Source: Natronobiforma cellulositropha (lineage in GTDB: Archaea; Halobacteriota; Halobacteria; Halobacteriales; Natrialbaceae). From it: 64,000 nucleotides of DNA. The stretch covers positions 292,615 through 356,614 of the forward strand of contig NZ_JANZXN010000015.1 of assembly GCF_025629245.1 (NCBI RefSeq), in the 5' to 3' direction. Below, one piece after another: positions 27,157 to 35,258 of the stretch (position 1 is its first letter; every line of letters starts with the position of its first letter). Under the pieces are notes generated by a model. It was not told where the DNA came from. It searched no databases and worked only from the letters and a program-made list of their open reading frames with translations. The translations under genes and the position numbers were made by a program.

Positions 27157-27522
27157 ATGGAACCGAACGAACCGCTCCACTACGTCGCTGAGACGGACGA
27201 ACTCGAGGAGGGCGGCCGCCTCATCACCAGCATCCGTGGCCGGGAAATCGCCGTCTTCAACCGCGAGAACGAGTACTACGCGCTCGCAAACTACTGCGTC
27301 CACCAGGGTGGTCCCGCTTGCGAGGGTCGCCTCTCCGGCCGCCTCACCGAGGACGAGCGCGGGGAACTCGTCTACGAGGACGACGACGAGTTCGTCTGCT
27401 GTCCCTGGCACGGCTGGGAGTTCAACATCGAGACTGGGCGCAGTCTCGCCCACCCCGACCGCTACCGAGTACCGACCTACGAGACGGCCGTTCGCGACGG
27501 AAAACTCTACGTGAGACTCTAG
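27157..27522 (+). CDS. Rieske [2Fe-2S] ferredoxin-type protein
   Basis: A 121-residue soluble Rieske protein. Cluster ligands are visible as CVHQG (about residues 46-50) and CCPWHGWEF (about 83-91). No membrane anchor or oxygenase domain is present, so it resembles the ferredoxin component of ring-hydroxylating dioxygenases. It is coupled to the amidohydrolase by a 1-nt gap. The oxygenase and reductase partners are not in this window. Confidence 0.88.
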   Translation: MEPNEPLHYVAETDELEEGGRLITSIRGREIAVFNRENEYYALANYCVHQGGPACEGRLSGRLTEDERGELVYEDDDEFVCCPWHGWEFNIETGRSLAHPDRYRVPTYETAVRDGKLYVRL

Positions 27523-27663
27523 AATGTTCAGCACCTCCTCCAGCCAGAACGTCGGCGAACTCCCCATCCGGCGACACGACACACCACCGCTCGGCCACCA
27601 GCGCATCGTCTACGGTCTCTATATCCGGCCATGGTCACGTGCGCTCCGGCGGGACGAGTACCG

Positions 27664-28185
27664 ATGAGTGACGTCGCCTTCATCGAGGGCGAGCGCGTCT
27701 CGCTCCGTCCGCTCGAGGAGACGGACGTCGATTTCCGCCACCGTTGGGAGAACTCGGCGCACGTTCGTGCGGCGATGCGGGGCCACGGCCCGAAACCTCG
27801 TCACGCACTCGAGCGAGTCGACGGCGACGCGTTCGAGTTCGTCGTCGTCGGCGAGGGCCGTCGCGTTGGCTACGTCGCCGTCCACAGCATCGACACCTAC
27901 GACGGCCACGGGACGATCAGCTACTGGATCGCGAGACCGTATCAGGACCGTGGCTACGCGACGGAGGCGGTCTCGTTGGTAGTCGAGTACGCGTTCACCG
28001 ACCTGCGTCTCCACCGGGTCCGCGCCGACGTACGCGACTTCAATACCGCCTCACAGCGAGTGTTAGAGCGCATCGGGTTCGAACGGGAGGGCTGTCTGCG
28101 AGAGAGCCGGTTCGTCGACGGTACCTACTGCGATCGGTACTGTTACGGCCTGCTCGCATCGGAGTGGGGACGAGACCTCAGCTGA
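27664..28185 (+). CDS. GNAT acetyltransferase, RimJ/RimL-like
   Basis: A 173-residue GNAT enzyme of the ribosomal-protein Ser/Ala acetyltransferase-like group. The start GERVSLRPLEETDVDF, the acetyl-CoA loop PYQDRGYATEAVSLVVEYAF and VRADVRDFNTASQRVLERIGFEREGCLRES all fit. The substrate could be a protein N-terminus, an amino acid or an antibiotic. The 11 upstream residues of the longer frame are excluded. It overlaps the tail of the convergent methyltransferase by 8 nt. Confidence 0.85.
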   Translation: MSDVAFIEGERVSLRPLEETDVDFRHRWENSAHVRAAMRGHGPKPRHALERVDGDAFEFVVVGEGRRVGYVAVHSIDTYDGHGTISYWIARPYQDRGYATEAVSLVVEYAFTDLRLHRVRADVRDFNTASQRVLERIGFEREGCLRESRFVDGTYCDRYCYGLLASEWGRDLS

Positions 28186-28924
28186 CCAGTCCGGCCCCCA
28201 GTTTGTCGTTCTCGACCGTGCCACCGTCTCGCTGGAGAGACTTCTCGGCGTTGACGATCGAAGTTGTATTGTGGAGGTACTCGGCGGCGAACTCCGCGAA
28301 CGCGTCGTTGTACTCGACGTTGTCGGCGAGGAACACACCGTCGGTAGCCATCGCGGGCCGCACCGTCGAGAACTCGAAACGCATGTGGTCTGCGTCGTGG
28401 CACGAATCGTGGAGGAACACGTCGACTGTCTCCTCCTCGGCGACGGTCGGCAATACCGCTCGCGCATCGCCGATCCGTAGGTCCCACCACTCTCTGAGTG
28501 TCTCGGACACGACCCAGCCAGTTTCCCTCGACTCGAGGTCCGACGGGAGCAACTCGGTCTCTTCGACGTCGATCGAAATCAAGGTTCCACGGCCATTGTC
28601 CGCGAGCGCCTGGAGGAAGTACGCCGAACTGAGACCGTCGAACACGCCGGTTTCGACGACCGTCTCCGGTTCGACGATTCGTACGATGACGTACAGCAGG
28701 TCGCGCCAGGTTTCGCCAACTTCAGTCGGCCGGTGCTCAGTTCGCTCGAGCGCCGACTGCAAGTCGCCGTAGAACGTGTCGTTCGACCGGAGCGCCGACC
28801 GGTACCGGCGGACCGTCTCCGCATCGGTCCCGAGTAAACTTTCGGTAAATGCTGCTAGCTGTTCATCCGAGAGTTCAATCTCGAAGTTGTAGAAGCAGTC
28901 GGGATATGGACTGTCGGATTCCAT
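28178..28924 (-). CDS. Class I SAM methyltransferase (macrocin/cephalosporin-hydroxylase-like)
   Basis: A 248-residue protein. The AdoMet motif is ETGVFDGLSSAYFLQAL (91-107), the acidic strand end SIDVEE (117-122), then VDVFLHDSCHDADHMRFEF and VFLADNVEYN. The HDxxH stretch is typical of the O-methyltransferase group that includes macrocin methyltransferase. The substrate is unknown. Upstream DNA (28925-28955) is AT-rich with TTTAAG as the TATA-like element. Confidence 0.75.
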   Translation of the reverse strand: MESDSPYPDCFYNFEIELSDEQLAAFTESLLGTDAETVRRYRSALRSNDTFYGDLQSALERTEHRPTEVGETWRDLLYVIVRIVEPETVVETGVFDGLSSAYFLQALADNGRGTLISIDVEETELLPSDLESRETGWVVSETLREWWDLRIGDARAVLPTVAEEETVDVFLHDSCHDADHMRFEFSTVRPAMATDGVFLADNVEYNDAFAEFAAEYLHNTTSIVNAEKSLQRDGGTVENDKLGAGLVS

Positions 28925-28958
28925 AGTATTCGTACAACATACAATTCCTTAAATGTAT

Positions 28959-29267
28959 TCAGAGAACGGGTGGACCGTGGCGGACGGCCCAGACGATGGC
29001 GATGCCGACCGTCATCGCGAGGAGGATACTGCCGCTCTTCCAGGCGAGGAGGAGGACGGCAGCAGTCGCCAGCCACTCGGGAGGGCCACCGGTCACGACG
29101 GCCGGGGCGACGATGGCGACGATCACCGCCCCGGGAATCGCCTCGAGCCAGTGCGTGACGGTCTCCGAGAGGTCTACTTTCCCCATCGCCCAGAGACCGC
29201 CCGCCTTCGTCGCGTAGGTGACGACCGCCATACCGAGGATCGTCGCGAGGACGACACTACTAAGCAC
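28959..29267 (-). CDS. azlD: AzlD family branched-chain amino acid export subunit
   Basis: A 102-residue membrane protein with three hydrophobic helices and the AzlD-like start VLATILGMAVVTYATKAGGLW. In bacteria AzlD works with AzlC to export branched-chain amino acids and their analogues. It overlaps azlC by 8 nt and is the last gene of the racemase-azlC-azlD operon. Confidence 0.88.
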   Translation of the reverse strand: MLSSVVLATILGMAVVTYATKAGGLWAMGKVDLSETVTHWLEAIPGAVIVAIVAPAVVTGGPPEWLATAAVLLLAWKSGSILLAMTVGIAIVWAVRHGPPVL

Positions 29268-30009
29268 GGCGACTCACCGCAGCGAGGCTGCCGAACAGTC
29301 CGCCGACCACGATGTACCACGACCCGGGGAGGACCTCGGCGGCGACGATCGCGCTCGAGCCAGCGACCGCCCAGGGAAAGAGATCACCCGTTCCGTCCCA
29401 GATACCGACGAGGAGCGTGAGGAACACGGCGGTAAACGCGAAGTCGAGTCCCCACCGCTCCGGGTCGTCGACGGCACTCCCGGCAGTCACGCCGACGACC
29501 GTCGCCACGATCCAGAACGAAAAGATCGCCAGACCGCTGCCGAGTAAGAACGCACCCTGAACGTTTCCCGAGCGGTACTCCGCGATGGTCAGCGCCCAGT
29601 TCTCGTCGGCCATGAAGAACGCACTCGAGTACGCCTTCGACGGCGAGAGCGCCTCGAACCAGGGCCTGAGCGCTGCCCCCATCAGGAGATATCGGAGGTT
29701 GACGACGAGCGTGGTCAACACGATGGCGAAGACGGGAACCGGGTCGGCCCACATCTCCATGGCGATCAACTGCGCCGCGCCCGCGAGAACGGCCGCGCTC
29801 ATGAGCGCGGCCTCGACGGCGGTCAGCCCCGCCTGATTCGCCAGCACGCCGAAGACGAGTCCGTAGGCGAACACGCCGAGTGCGATCGGAATACACTTGC
29901 GGTAGCCGTCGACGACGCCCGCGACGGTGAACGGAACCTCCTCGGTCGAGACCACCTCCGGTGTGTCACTCGAGCGCACGTTCTGTGTCACCCCTTCCTC
30001 TGTCTCCAT
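29260..30009 (-). CDS. azlC: AzlC family branched-chain amino acid export permease
   Basis: A 249-residue permease with the AzlC signature YRKCIPIALGVFAYGLVFGVLANQAGL, then AAVLAGAAQLIAMEMW and LVVNLRYLLMGAALRPW. ATG 30009 was used because the long upstream frame is Arg/Ser noise over the preceding gene. It starts 4 nt after the racemase-like gene. The acidic N-terminal 30 residues are a cytoplasmic extension. The cargo may be an amino acid or a product of the neighbouring enzyme. Confidence 0.9.
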   Translation of the reverse strand: METEEGVTQNVRSSDTPEVVSTEEVPFTVAGVVDGYRKCIPIALGVFAYGLVFGVLANQAGLTAVEAALMSAAVLAGAAQLIAMEMWADPVPVFAIVLTTLVVNLRYLLMGAALRPWFEALSPSKAYSSAFFMADENWALTIAEYRSGNVQGAFLLGSGLAIFSFWIVATVVGVTAGSAVDDPERWGLDFAFTAVFLTLLVGIWDGTGDLFPWAVAGSSAIVAAEVLPGSWYIVVGGLFGSLAAVSRRA

Positions 30010-30013
30010 GTGT

Positions 30014-31126
30014 TCAGTCGATTCGGTACGCTTCGACCTGCTCTTCGTCGACGGTGACGCCGAGACCCGGCCGGTCCCGGATGAAGAGCCGTCCACCGTC
30101 GAACTCGAAGGGAGTCTCGATGATGTGGTCCTCCCACGAGTAGTAGACCGAGTCGACCGGCAGGTTGATCGCCGGAGTCGTAGCGACGAGTGCGAGAATC
30201 GCTGCGGTCTTGATCCCGAGGTCGAACGCACAGTGGTGTGAGAGCGAGATGCCCGCGTCGTCGGCGAGACCAGCGAGTTCCTTCGCCGCGAGCAACCCAC
30301 CGGCTGGCACGAGGTCGATCACCCCGACGTCGATCGCATCTCGTTTGACGAGTTCGAGCAGATTGTGTCGGAAGTAGGTGTCCTCGTTCACCGCGATCGG
30401 CGTTCGGAGGCGTTCACGCAGGCGCTGGTACGTCCCGAAGGTGTCGATCCGAATCGGCTGCTCGAGATACTGCAGGTAGACGCCGGCGTCCTCGAGCGCA
30501 GCACCGACGCGGACGGCGTCCTCGACGGTCCAGCCCTCGTTGGGGTCCAGTCGGAACTCCAGTTCACCGTCGACCTCGTCGTCCATCGCGACGATGCGCT
30601 CGACGTCCGTGCGCCAGTCGCGCCCCGCCTTGGTCTTCAACACCGAGAACCCCTCCTCACTTGCGCGAGCGGCGTACGTACGTGACGCTTCTGGCTCGAG
30701 GATGCCGAGACAGGAGGCGAACTCGACGCCGTCGTCGACGTTTCCGCCGAGCAGGTCGGCGACGGGGACCCCGAGTGACTTCCCGTAGGCGTCCCACATC
30801 GCCATCTCTACACCACCGACGAACGGATCGATGTCGAAGTACTGGTAGTGGTCGAACGCGACGCGGAGGGACTCGACCGAAGAGACAGGGCGGCCGATCA
30901 CCTCCGGGGCGAGTTCGTTCTCGAGGATGGTCTTCGTCGAGTCGACCGAGAGCGTCGAGCGCATCTCACCCCACCCCGTCACGCCGTCGGTGGTGGTGAG
31001 CCGGATGAGGACCCGTTCCATATCCCAGAACTCCGTATACCGCGTCACGTACGGCGCGATTCCGCCGTCCTCGAGCGGCGTCACGTCGAGACGGACCGGG
31101 AACACGTCGAGGGCTGTAATTTCCAT
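30014..31126 (-). CDS. Mandelate racemase / muconate-lactonizing enzyme superfamily protein
   Basis: A 370-residue enolase-superfamily enzyme. The active-site residues fall almost exactly on mandelate racemase numbering: Lys164-x-Lys166 (VLKTKAG), metal ligands Asp194 (RLDPN), Glu222 (LEQP) and Glu248 (VNEDT), and an Asp271/His297 pair (VIDLVP, LSHHCAF). This indicates the MR subgroup, which abstracts an alpha-proton from a carboxylate, as in racemases and sugar-acid dehydratases. Co-transcription with AzlCD suggests an amino-acid-like substrate. A palindrome precedes its start. Confidence 0.88.
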   Translation of the reverse strand: MEITALDVFPVRLDVTPLEDGGIAPYVTRYTEFWDMERVLIRLTTTDGVTGWGEMRSTLSVDSTKTILENELAPEVIGRPVSSVESLRVAFDHYQYFDIDPFVGGVEMAMWDAYGKSLGVPVADLLGGNVDDGVEFASCLGILEPEASRTYAARASEEGFSVLKTKAGRDWRTDVERIVAMDDEVDGELEFRLDPNEGWTVEDAVRVGAALEDAGVYLQYLEQPIRIDTFGTYQRLRERLRTPIAVNEDTYFRHNLLELVKRDAIDVGVIDLVPAGGLLAAKELAGLADDAGISLSHHCAFDLGIKTAAILALVATTPAINLPVDSVYYSWEDHIIETPFEFDGGRLFIRDRPGLGVTVDEEQVEAYRID

Positions 31127-31137
31127 ATGGAGAATAC

Positions 31138-31153
31138 TAACGTACGGACGTTA
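31138..31153. promoter_or_regulatory. Palindrome at the racemase operon start (candidate operator)
   Basis: TAACGTACGGACGTTA: perfect 6-bp arms TAACGT/ACGTTA around ACGG. It lies 12 nt upstream of the ATG at 31126, where it would cover the transcription start of a leaderless message. It occurs in AT-rich intergenic DNA. No known regulator is assigned. Confidence 0.45.
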
Positions 31154-31212
31154 TTCCTTTTGGTACAGGTAATTACCATTGGGCCGCAGCTCCAGTCACC
31201 CCGCCGATCGGC

Positions 31213-32673
31213 TCATCCCTTGATATTACAGACTGGAAACGTCCGCGCCACCCGGTGGCCGATGCCGAGTGCGTCCGAGACGCGGACCACCTCGTCGACG
31301 TCCTTGTAGACACCCGGCGCTTCTTCGGCGACGGTCGCTCCGGACTGGGCCTTCACGTAGATCGCCTGTCCCTCTCGCAGGTCGTCTCGCACGTCCTCGC
31401 CCCAGTAGTCGCGCTTGGCCTGCGTTCGACTCATCAGCCGACCCGCGCCGTGGGCGGTCGATCCGAAGGTGAGGTCCATCGACGCCGCACCGCCACAGAG
31501 GACGTAGCTGCCAGCGCCCATGCTCCCCGGGATGATCACTGGCTGGCCGACCTCGCGGTACGCCCGTGGAACCTCGGGGTGGCCCGCCGGGAACGCCCGC
31601 GTTGCACCCTTTCGGTGGACGTAGAGATCGCGTTGCTCGCCGTCGACCGTGTGGGTCTCCCGCTTGGCGATGTTGTGCGCCACGTCGTAGAGGAGGTCCA
31701 TCTCGAGGGTCTCCCACGAGCGCCCGAAGACGTCCGCGAACACCTCGCGCGTCCGGTGGGTGAGCAGCTGCCGGTTCACCCAGGCGAAGTTGATCGCGGC
31801 GTTCATCGCTCCGTAGTACTCGTCTGCGAGCCGGCTCCCCGCCGGTGCGGCGGCCAGTTCCTTGTCGGGCAGCCGTGCTAACAGCGACCCGTGTTCGCGT
31901 TCGATCTTCCGCAGGTAGTCGGTGCAGGTCTGGTGGCCGAGTCCGCGCGAACCGGTGTGGATCAGGATCACGATCTGGTCCGCCGAGAGACCGTAGGCCG
32001 CCCCGACGGTCTCGTCGAAGACGTCCGTCACCCGCTGGACCTCTAGGAAGTGGTTTCCCGATCCCAGCGAACCGATCTGGGTCGCCCCCCGTTCTTTCGC
32101 TCGCTGGGTGACCATCGAGGGATCCGCGCCCGCACGCATCCCCTCGTCCTCACAGTGGCGCAGGTCCGACGCGACCGCGTACCCGTGCTCGAGCGCCCAG
32201 TCGACACCACGGGCGAGGATCTCCTCGACCGTCCCGACGTCGGTCTCGACGACGCCACCGCCACCGAGTCCCGACGGAATCGCCTCGAAGAGCGCGTCGA
32301 CGAGTTCCTCCTCGCGGCCGCGAACGTCCGCGTAGGTCAGGTTCGTCGTCACCATCCGCACGCCGCAGTTGATGTCGTAGCCGACCGCGCCGGGCGAGAG
32401 ACAGCCCTCCTCGGCGTCCATCGCGCCGACGCCGCCGACCGGGAAGCCGTACCCCTGGTGGCCATCCGGCATACAGACCGCGTAGTTCGTGATCCCCGGT
32501 AGCTGCGTCGCGTTACGCAACTGCTCGAGCGTCTTGTCCTCGGCGATCTGTTCGAGAAGTGCCTCGCTCGCGAGCACGCGCGCTGGCACACCCATCTCAC
32601 CCTGTCGTGGAATCTCCCAGACGAACTCACGAATCCGCTCGAGCGTGAGACCGTCCGCGTCGAATGTGGCCAT
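31213..32673 (-). CDS. rtcB: RNA-splicing ligase RtcB
   Basis: A 486-residue RtcB that joins 2',3'-cyclic-phosphate and 5'-OH RNA ends during tRNA splicing and repair, using GTP and Mn2+. The metal-binding Cys is in GYDINCGVRM (about residues 97-106). The His ligands and catalytic region are in GSLGSGNHFLEVQ and HTGSRGLGHQ, and the C-terminal FGSTAHGAGRLMSR holds the conserved guanylation-site His (AHGAGR). It lies 78 nt after its cofactor gene archease on the same strand. Confidence 0.96.
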   Translation of the reverse strand: MATFDADGLTLERIREFVWEIPRQGEMGVPARVLASEALLEQIAEDKTLEQLRNATQLPGITNYAVCMPDGHQGYGFPVGGVGAMDAEEGCLSPGAVGYDINCGVRMVTTNLTYADVRGREEELVDALFEAIPSGLGGGGVVETDVGTVEEILARGVDWALEHGYAVASDLRHCEDEGMRAGADPSMVTQRAKERGATQIGSLGSGNHFLEVQRVTDVFDETVGAAYGLSADQIVILIHTGSRGLGHQTCTDYLRKIEREHGSLLARLPDKELAAAPAGSRLADEYYGAMNAAINFAWVNRQLLTHRTREVFADVFGRSWETLEMDLLYDVAHNIAKRETHTVDGEQRDLYVHRKGATRAFPAGHPEVPRAYREVGQPVIIPGSMGAGSYVLCGGAASMDLTFGSTAHGAGRLMSRTQAKRDYWGEDVRDDLREGQAIYVKAQSGATVAEEAPGVYKDVDEVVRVSDALGIGHRVARTFPVCNIKG

Positions 32674-32751
32674 ACCTAGTCCTCGGCCGTCGAGACTGAA
32701 AGAAGTGTCACCCGGCTCTCGGACGAGCGCAGCCAGCGACTGGTCGCTCGC

Positions 32752-33279
32752 TCAGACGTCGAAGACCACGTACGCTTCCCACCCCGACGCACGCTCCTCG
32801 AGTCGCATCTCCGAGTACGTGACCGCCTTCACCTCGCGTGCATCGACCGAGTCGAGCGGGACGCCGCGAGCGCTCCCCTCGAGCGTCCACGCGTCTTCGT
32901 CCGCGCCGCCGTCTACTCCATCCTCACTCGAGCCGCCGTCTACTCCATCCTCACTCGAGCCGCCGTCTACTCCATCCTCACTCGCGCTGCCGTCCACCCC
33001 ATCTCCCCGTCCTTCGGGGATGGTGATCGACACCTGTACGTCGATGGGAAACTCGAGGCGGACGTCGCGCTGGAAGAGCAGTTCGTCGAGGAAGTCGAAC
33101 AGCAACGCCTCCCTCGACTCGGCGCTCACCGCCAGCGGGAAGCGCTCGCCCTCGGCCGGAAACGCGTCACAGGAGGCTGCTGCCAGTCCATCGGCCAGCG
33201 AAGCGAAGACGTCCTCGAGCGTCTCCCCGGTCGCGAAGACGGCCACGTCGGCGGTGTGTGCCCGCAGTTCGAAGCCCAT
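32752..33279 (-). CDS. Archease with internal repeat insertion
   Basis: A 175-residue archease, the activator that speeds RtcB guanylation and turnover. The start MGFELRAHTADVAVFATG and the end TYSEMRLEERASGWEAYVVFDV are typical, including Asp/His metal ligands. A normal archease is about 140 residues. The extra length is a tandem nonapeptide (SSEDGVDGG) inserted between two strands at about residues 90-125, encoded by 27-bp DNA repeats. ATG 33279 begins the conserved core. It is in an operon with rtcB. Confidence 0.9.
   Translation of the reverse strand: MGFELRAHTADVAVFATGETLEDVFASLADGLAAASCDAFPAEGERFPLAVSAESREALLFDFLDELLFQRDVRLEFPIDVQVSITIPEGRGDGVDGSASEDGVDGGSSEDGVDGGSSEDGVDGGADEDAWTLEGSARGVPLDSVDAREVKAVTYSEMRLEERASGWEAYVVFDV
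32905..33012 (-). repeat. 27-bp tandem repeat inside archease
   Basis: Three near-identical 27-bp copies (32905-32931, 32932-32958, 32959-32985, the last with one mismatch) followed by a degenerate fourth copy (32986-33012). The unit begins GCCGCCGTCTACTCCATCCT and encodes nine residues, so copy-number changes keep the frame. Confidence 0.9.
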
Positions 33280-33421
33280 ACACGCAGCCAGGTCGCGTGC
33301 GATGGTAGTTCCATCGGACCGGTCTCGGCTCACACGGCGGTCCACCGATTCGGTCGACAGCGGTGCGTTCCGCCCGAGGGTGCCGGTGGAATTATATCCG
33401 CGTCCCTGTTACGAAGAGGTA

Positions 33422-33901
33422 GTGAGCGTCAACATCGACAGCCGTGTCGTCGCCCCGGGGAGCGGCGAGTTCGTCGAGGAGGCCTGGGACCTCAAAGAGC
33501 GCATCCACCGCAGTGAGGGGGTACTCAAGCAGCGCCGGTCGTTCTTCACCGACGCCTACCGCCGCTCGACCGTCCACTGCTACCTCCAGAACGGTACCGA
33601 CCTCGTCGGCTTCGCCGCCGTCCGCCGCGACGGCTACATCCTCTTTCTCGCCGTCGACCCGACCTGTCGGGGAGAGGGCATCGGCAAACGCCTGGTCGCC
33701 CGCGTCGTCGAAGACCACCGCTCGGTGACCTGTCACGCCCGGACGACCAACGAGAACGCCCTCCAGTTCTACGAGAACTTCGGCTTCGAGATCAAACGCC
33801 GCATCGACAACTACTACGAGGACGGCGGCGACGCCTACTACCTCAAACTCGGTGCCGACGGCGGCATCGCCGACCGAATCTCCGACCTCGTCCGCCGGTA
33901 A
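33422..33901 (+). CDS. GNAT N-acetyltransferase (RimI-like)
   Basis: A 159-residue GNAT protein with a GTG start, supported by TATA-like ATTATAT at 33391-33397. The acetyl-CoA loop is LAVDPTCRGEGIGKRLVARVV, followed by CHARTTNENALQFYENFGFEIKRRIDNYYEDGGDAYYL, which closely resembles the RimI/Ard1 N-terminal protein acetyltransferase pattern. It precedes the primase gene by 60 nt. Confidence 0.82.
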   Translation: MSVNIDSRVVAPGSGEFVEEAWDLKERIHRSEGVLKQRRSFFTDAYRRSTVHCYLQNGTDLVGFAAVRRDGYILFLAVDPTCRGEGIGKRLVARVVEDHRSVTCHARTTNENALQFYENFGFEIKRRIDNYYEDGGDAYYLKLGADGGIADRISDLVRR

Positions 33902-33961
33902 CCTCTGGTCTCCGGGACGGACCCGGCAGTGTTTTAACGACCCCAACGAGTACTCGAGTCG

Positions 33962-35140
33962 ATGGAGGAGCGAACGCGGGCGTACCTGCGGGGTCGGTTT
34001 CGCGACCACTACCGGCGCACGGAGATCACCCCGCCGCCGGACGCGAACGAACGCGAGTGGGGCTTCATTCCCTGGACGCAGAGCCCCGGCACGACGATGG
34101 TCCGTCACCGCTCGCTCCTCGAACTCGGCGACATCGGCGACTTCCTCGAGCGAAAACGCCCGCGTCACGTCTACTTCTCGGCCGGGCGCTACACCGACCC
34201 CGGCGCGGGGTCGATGGCGGCGAAGGAGTGGCGCTGTTCTGACCTGATCTTCGACCTCGACGCCGACCACCTCCCCGGTGTGACCCTCGGCGAGGACAGT
34301 TACGCAGAGATGCTCGCGACCTGTAAGGGGGCGCTGTTTCGCCTCCTCGACTTTCTCGAAGACGACTTCGCGTTCACTGACCTCGAGATCGTCTTCTCGG
34401 GTGGCCGGGGCTACCACGTCCACGTCAGAGACGAGGCGGTCTTACACTTAGAGCGCGAACACCGCCGCGAAATCGTCGACTACGTCCGCGGCATCGGTCT
34501 CGAGTACGACGACCTCGTCGCGCACGAACCCGTCGCCGGACTCGGACGAAAGACACCCACCCACCGGCGGACGCTCGAGACGAGCGGTGGCTGGGGGAAA
34601 CGCACCCACGACCACTTCATGGCGTTCGTCGACGACCTGCTCGAACTCGACGACGAGGAGGCGCTCGCCCGCCTCCAGGAGTTCGACGGCATCGGTGAGG
34701 GGAAGGCGACGGCGGTGCTCACCGCCGCGCGCGACAACCGCGAGGGACTCGAGGCGGGCAACGTCACCGTCCACACCGCGGTCTCACAGCTCGCAGAGCG
34801 CTTCTCGATGCTCGCCGTCGAACGCGACAACGCGCCCATCGACGAACCGGTCACCACCGACACCAACCGCCTCATCCGCCTCCCCGGCAGCCTCCACGGC
34901 GGCAGCGCACTCGAGGTGTGTCGCCTCGAGCGCGACGAACTCGACGCGTTCGACCCGCTCGTCGACGCCGTCCCCGAGACGTTTCGCGGCCACGAGATCG
35001 CCGTCGACGTGAGCCGTGACGGACTCGTCGAGGTCGGTGGCGAGGCGCTCGAACTCGAGGCTGGCGTCCAGACGCTCCCGGAGTACGTCGCCGTCTTCCT
35101 GCTGGCTCGTGGCTGGGCGGAGAAGGAGAAAGAGCAGTGA
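33962..35140 (+). CDS. priS: DNA primase small catalytic subunit
   Basis: A 392-residue archaeo-eukaryotic primase subunit that makes replication primers. The catalytic aspartates are in LIFDLDADH (about residues 95-103), and SGGRGYHVHVRD (about 142-153) is the conserved nucleotide/metal site. The DTNRLIRLPGSLHGGSALEV block near 300-320 is also family-specific. It is followed by GINS 118 nt later, the usual haloarchaeal arrangement of replication genes. PriL is not in this window. Confidence 0.96.
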   Translation: MEERTRAYLRGRFRDHYRRTEITPPPDANEREWGFIPWTQSPGTTMVRHRSLLELGDIGDFLERKRPRHVYFSAGRYTDPGAGSMAAKEWRCSDLIFDLDADHLPGVTLGEDSYAEMLATCKGALFRLLDFLEDDFAFTDLEIVFSGGRGYHVHVRDEAVLHLEREHRREIVDYVRGIGLEYDDLVAHEPVAGLGRKTPTHRRTLETSGGWGKRTHDHFMAFVDDLLELDDEEALARLQEFDGIGEGKATAVLTAARDNREGLEAGNVTVHTAVSQLAERFSMLAVERDNAPIDEPVTTDTNRLIRLPGSLHGGSALEVCRLERDELDAFDPLVDAVPETFRGHEIAVDVSRDGLVEVGGEALELEAGVQTLPEYVAVFLLARGWAEKEKEQ

Positions 35141-35258
35141 GTGCTCGACGCCGTGACCGTCGTGTCAGCGAGTCCGTCCGTCCGTCGGACGATATCTTTA
35201 CGTTACAGGGTACTGTTCACTCAGCCCAGGACTCTCCCAGAGTCGGTGTGGTGGAAGG

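Noticed and set aside
27524-27667. 47-codon ORF between the Rieske and GNAT genes, overlapping the GNAT start as ATGA
   Set aside because: It has irregular composition and no recognisable fold. A TATA-like CTATATC lies inside it, where it serves the GNAT gene, so the overlap is probably chance.
32905-33012. Possible CRISPR-like array from the repeated 27-bp units
   Set aside because: The copies are directly adjacent with no spacers and are read in frame within archease, so this is a coding tandem repeat.
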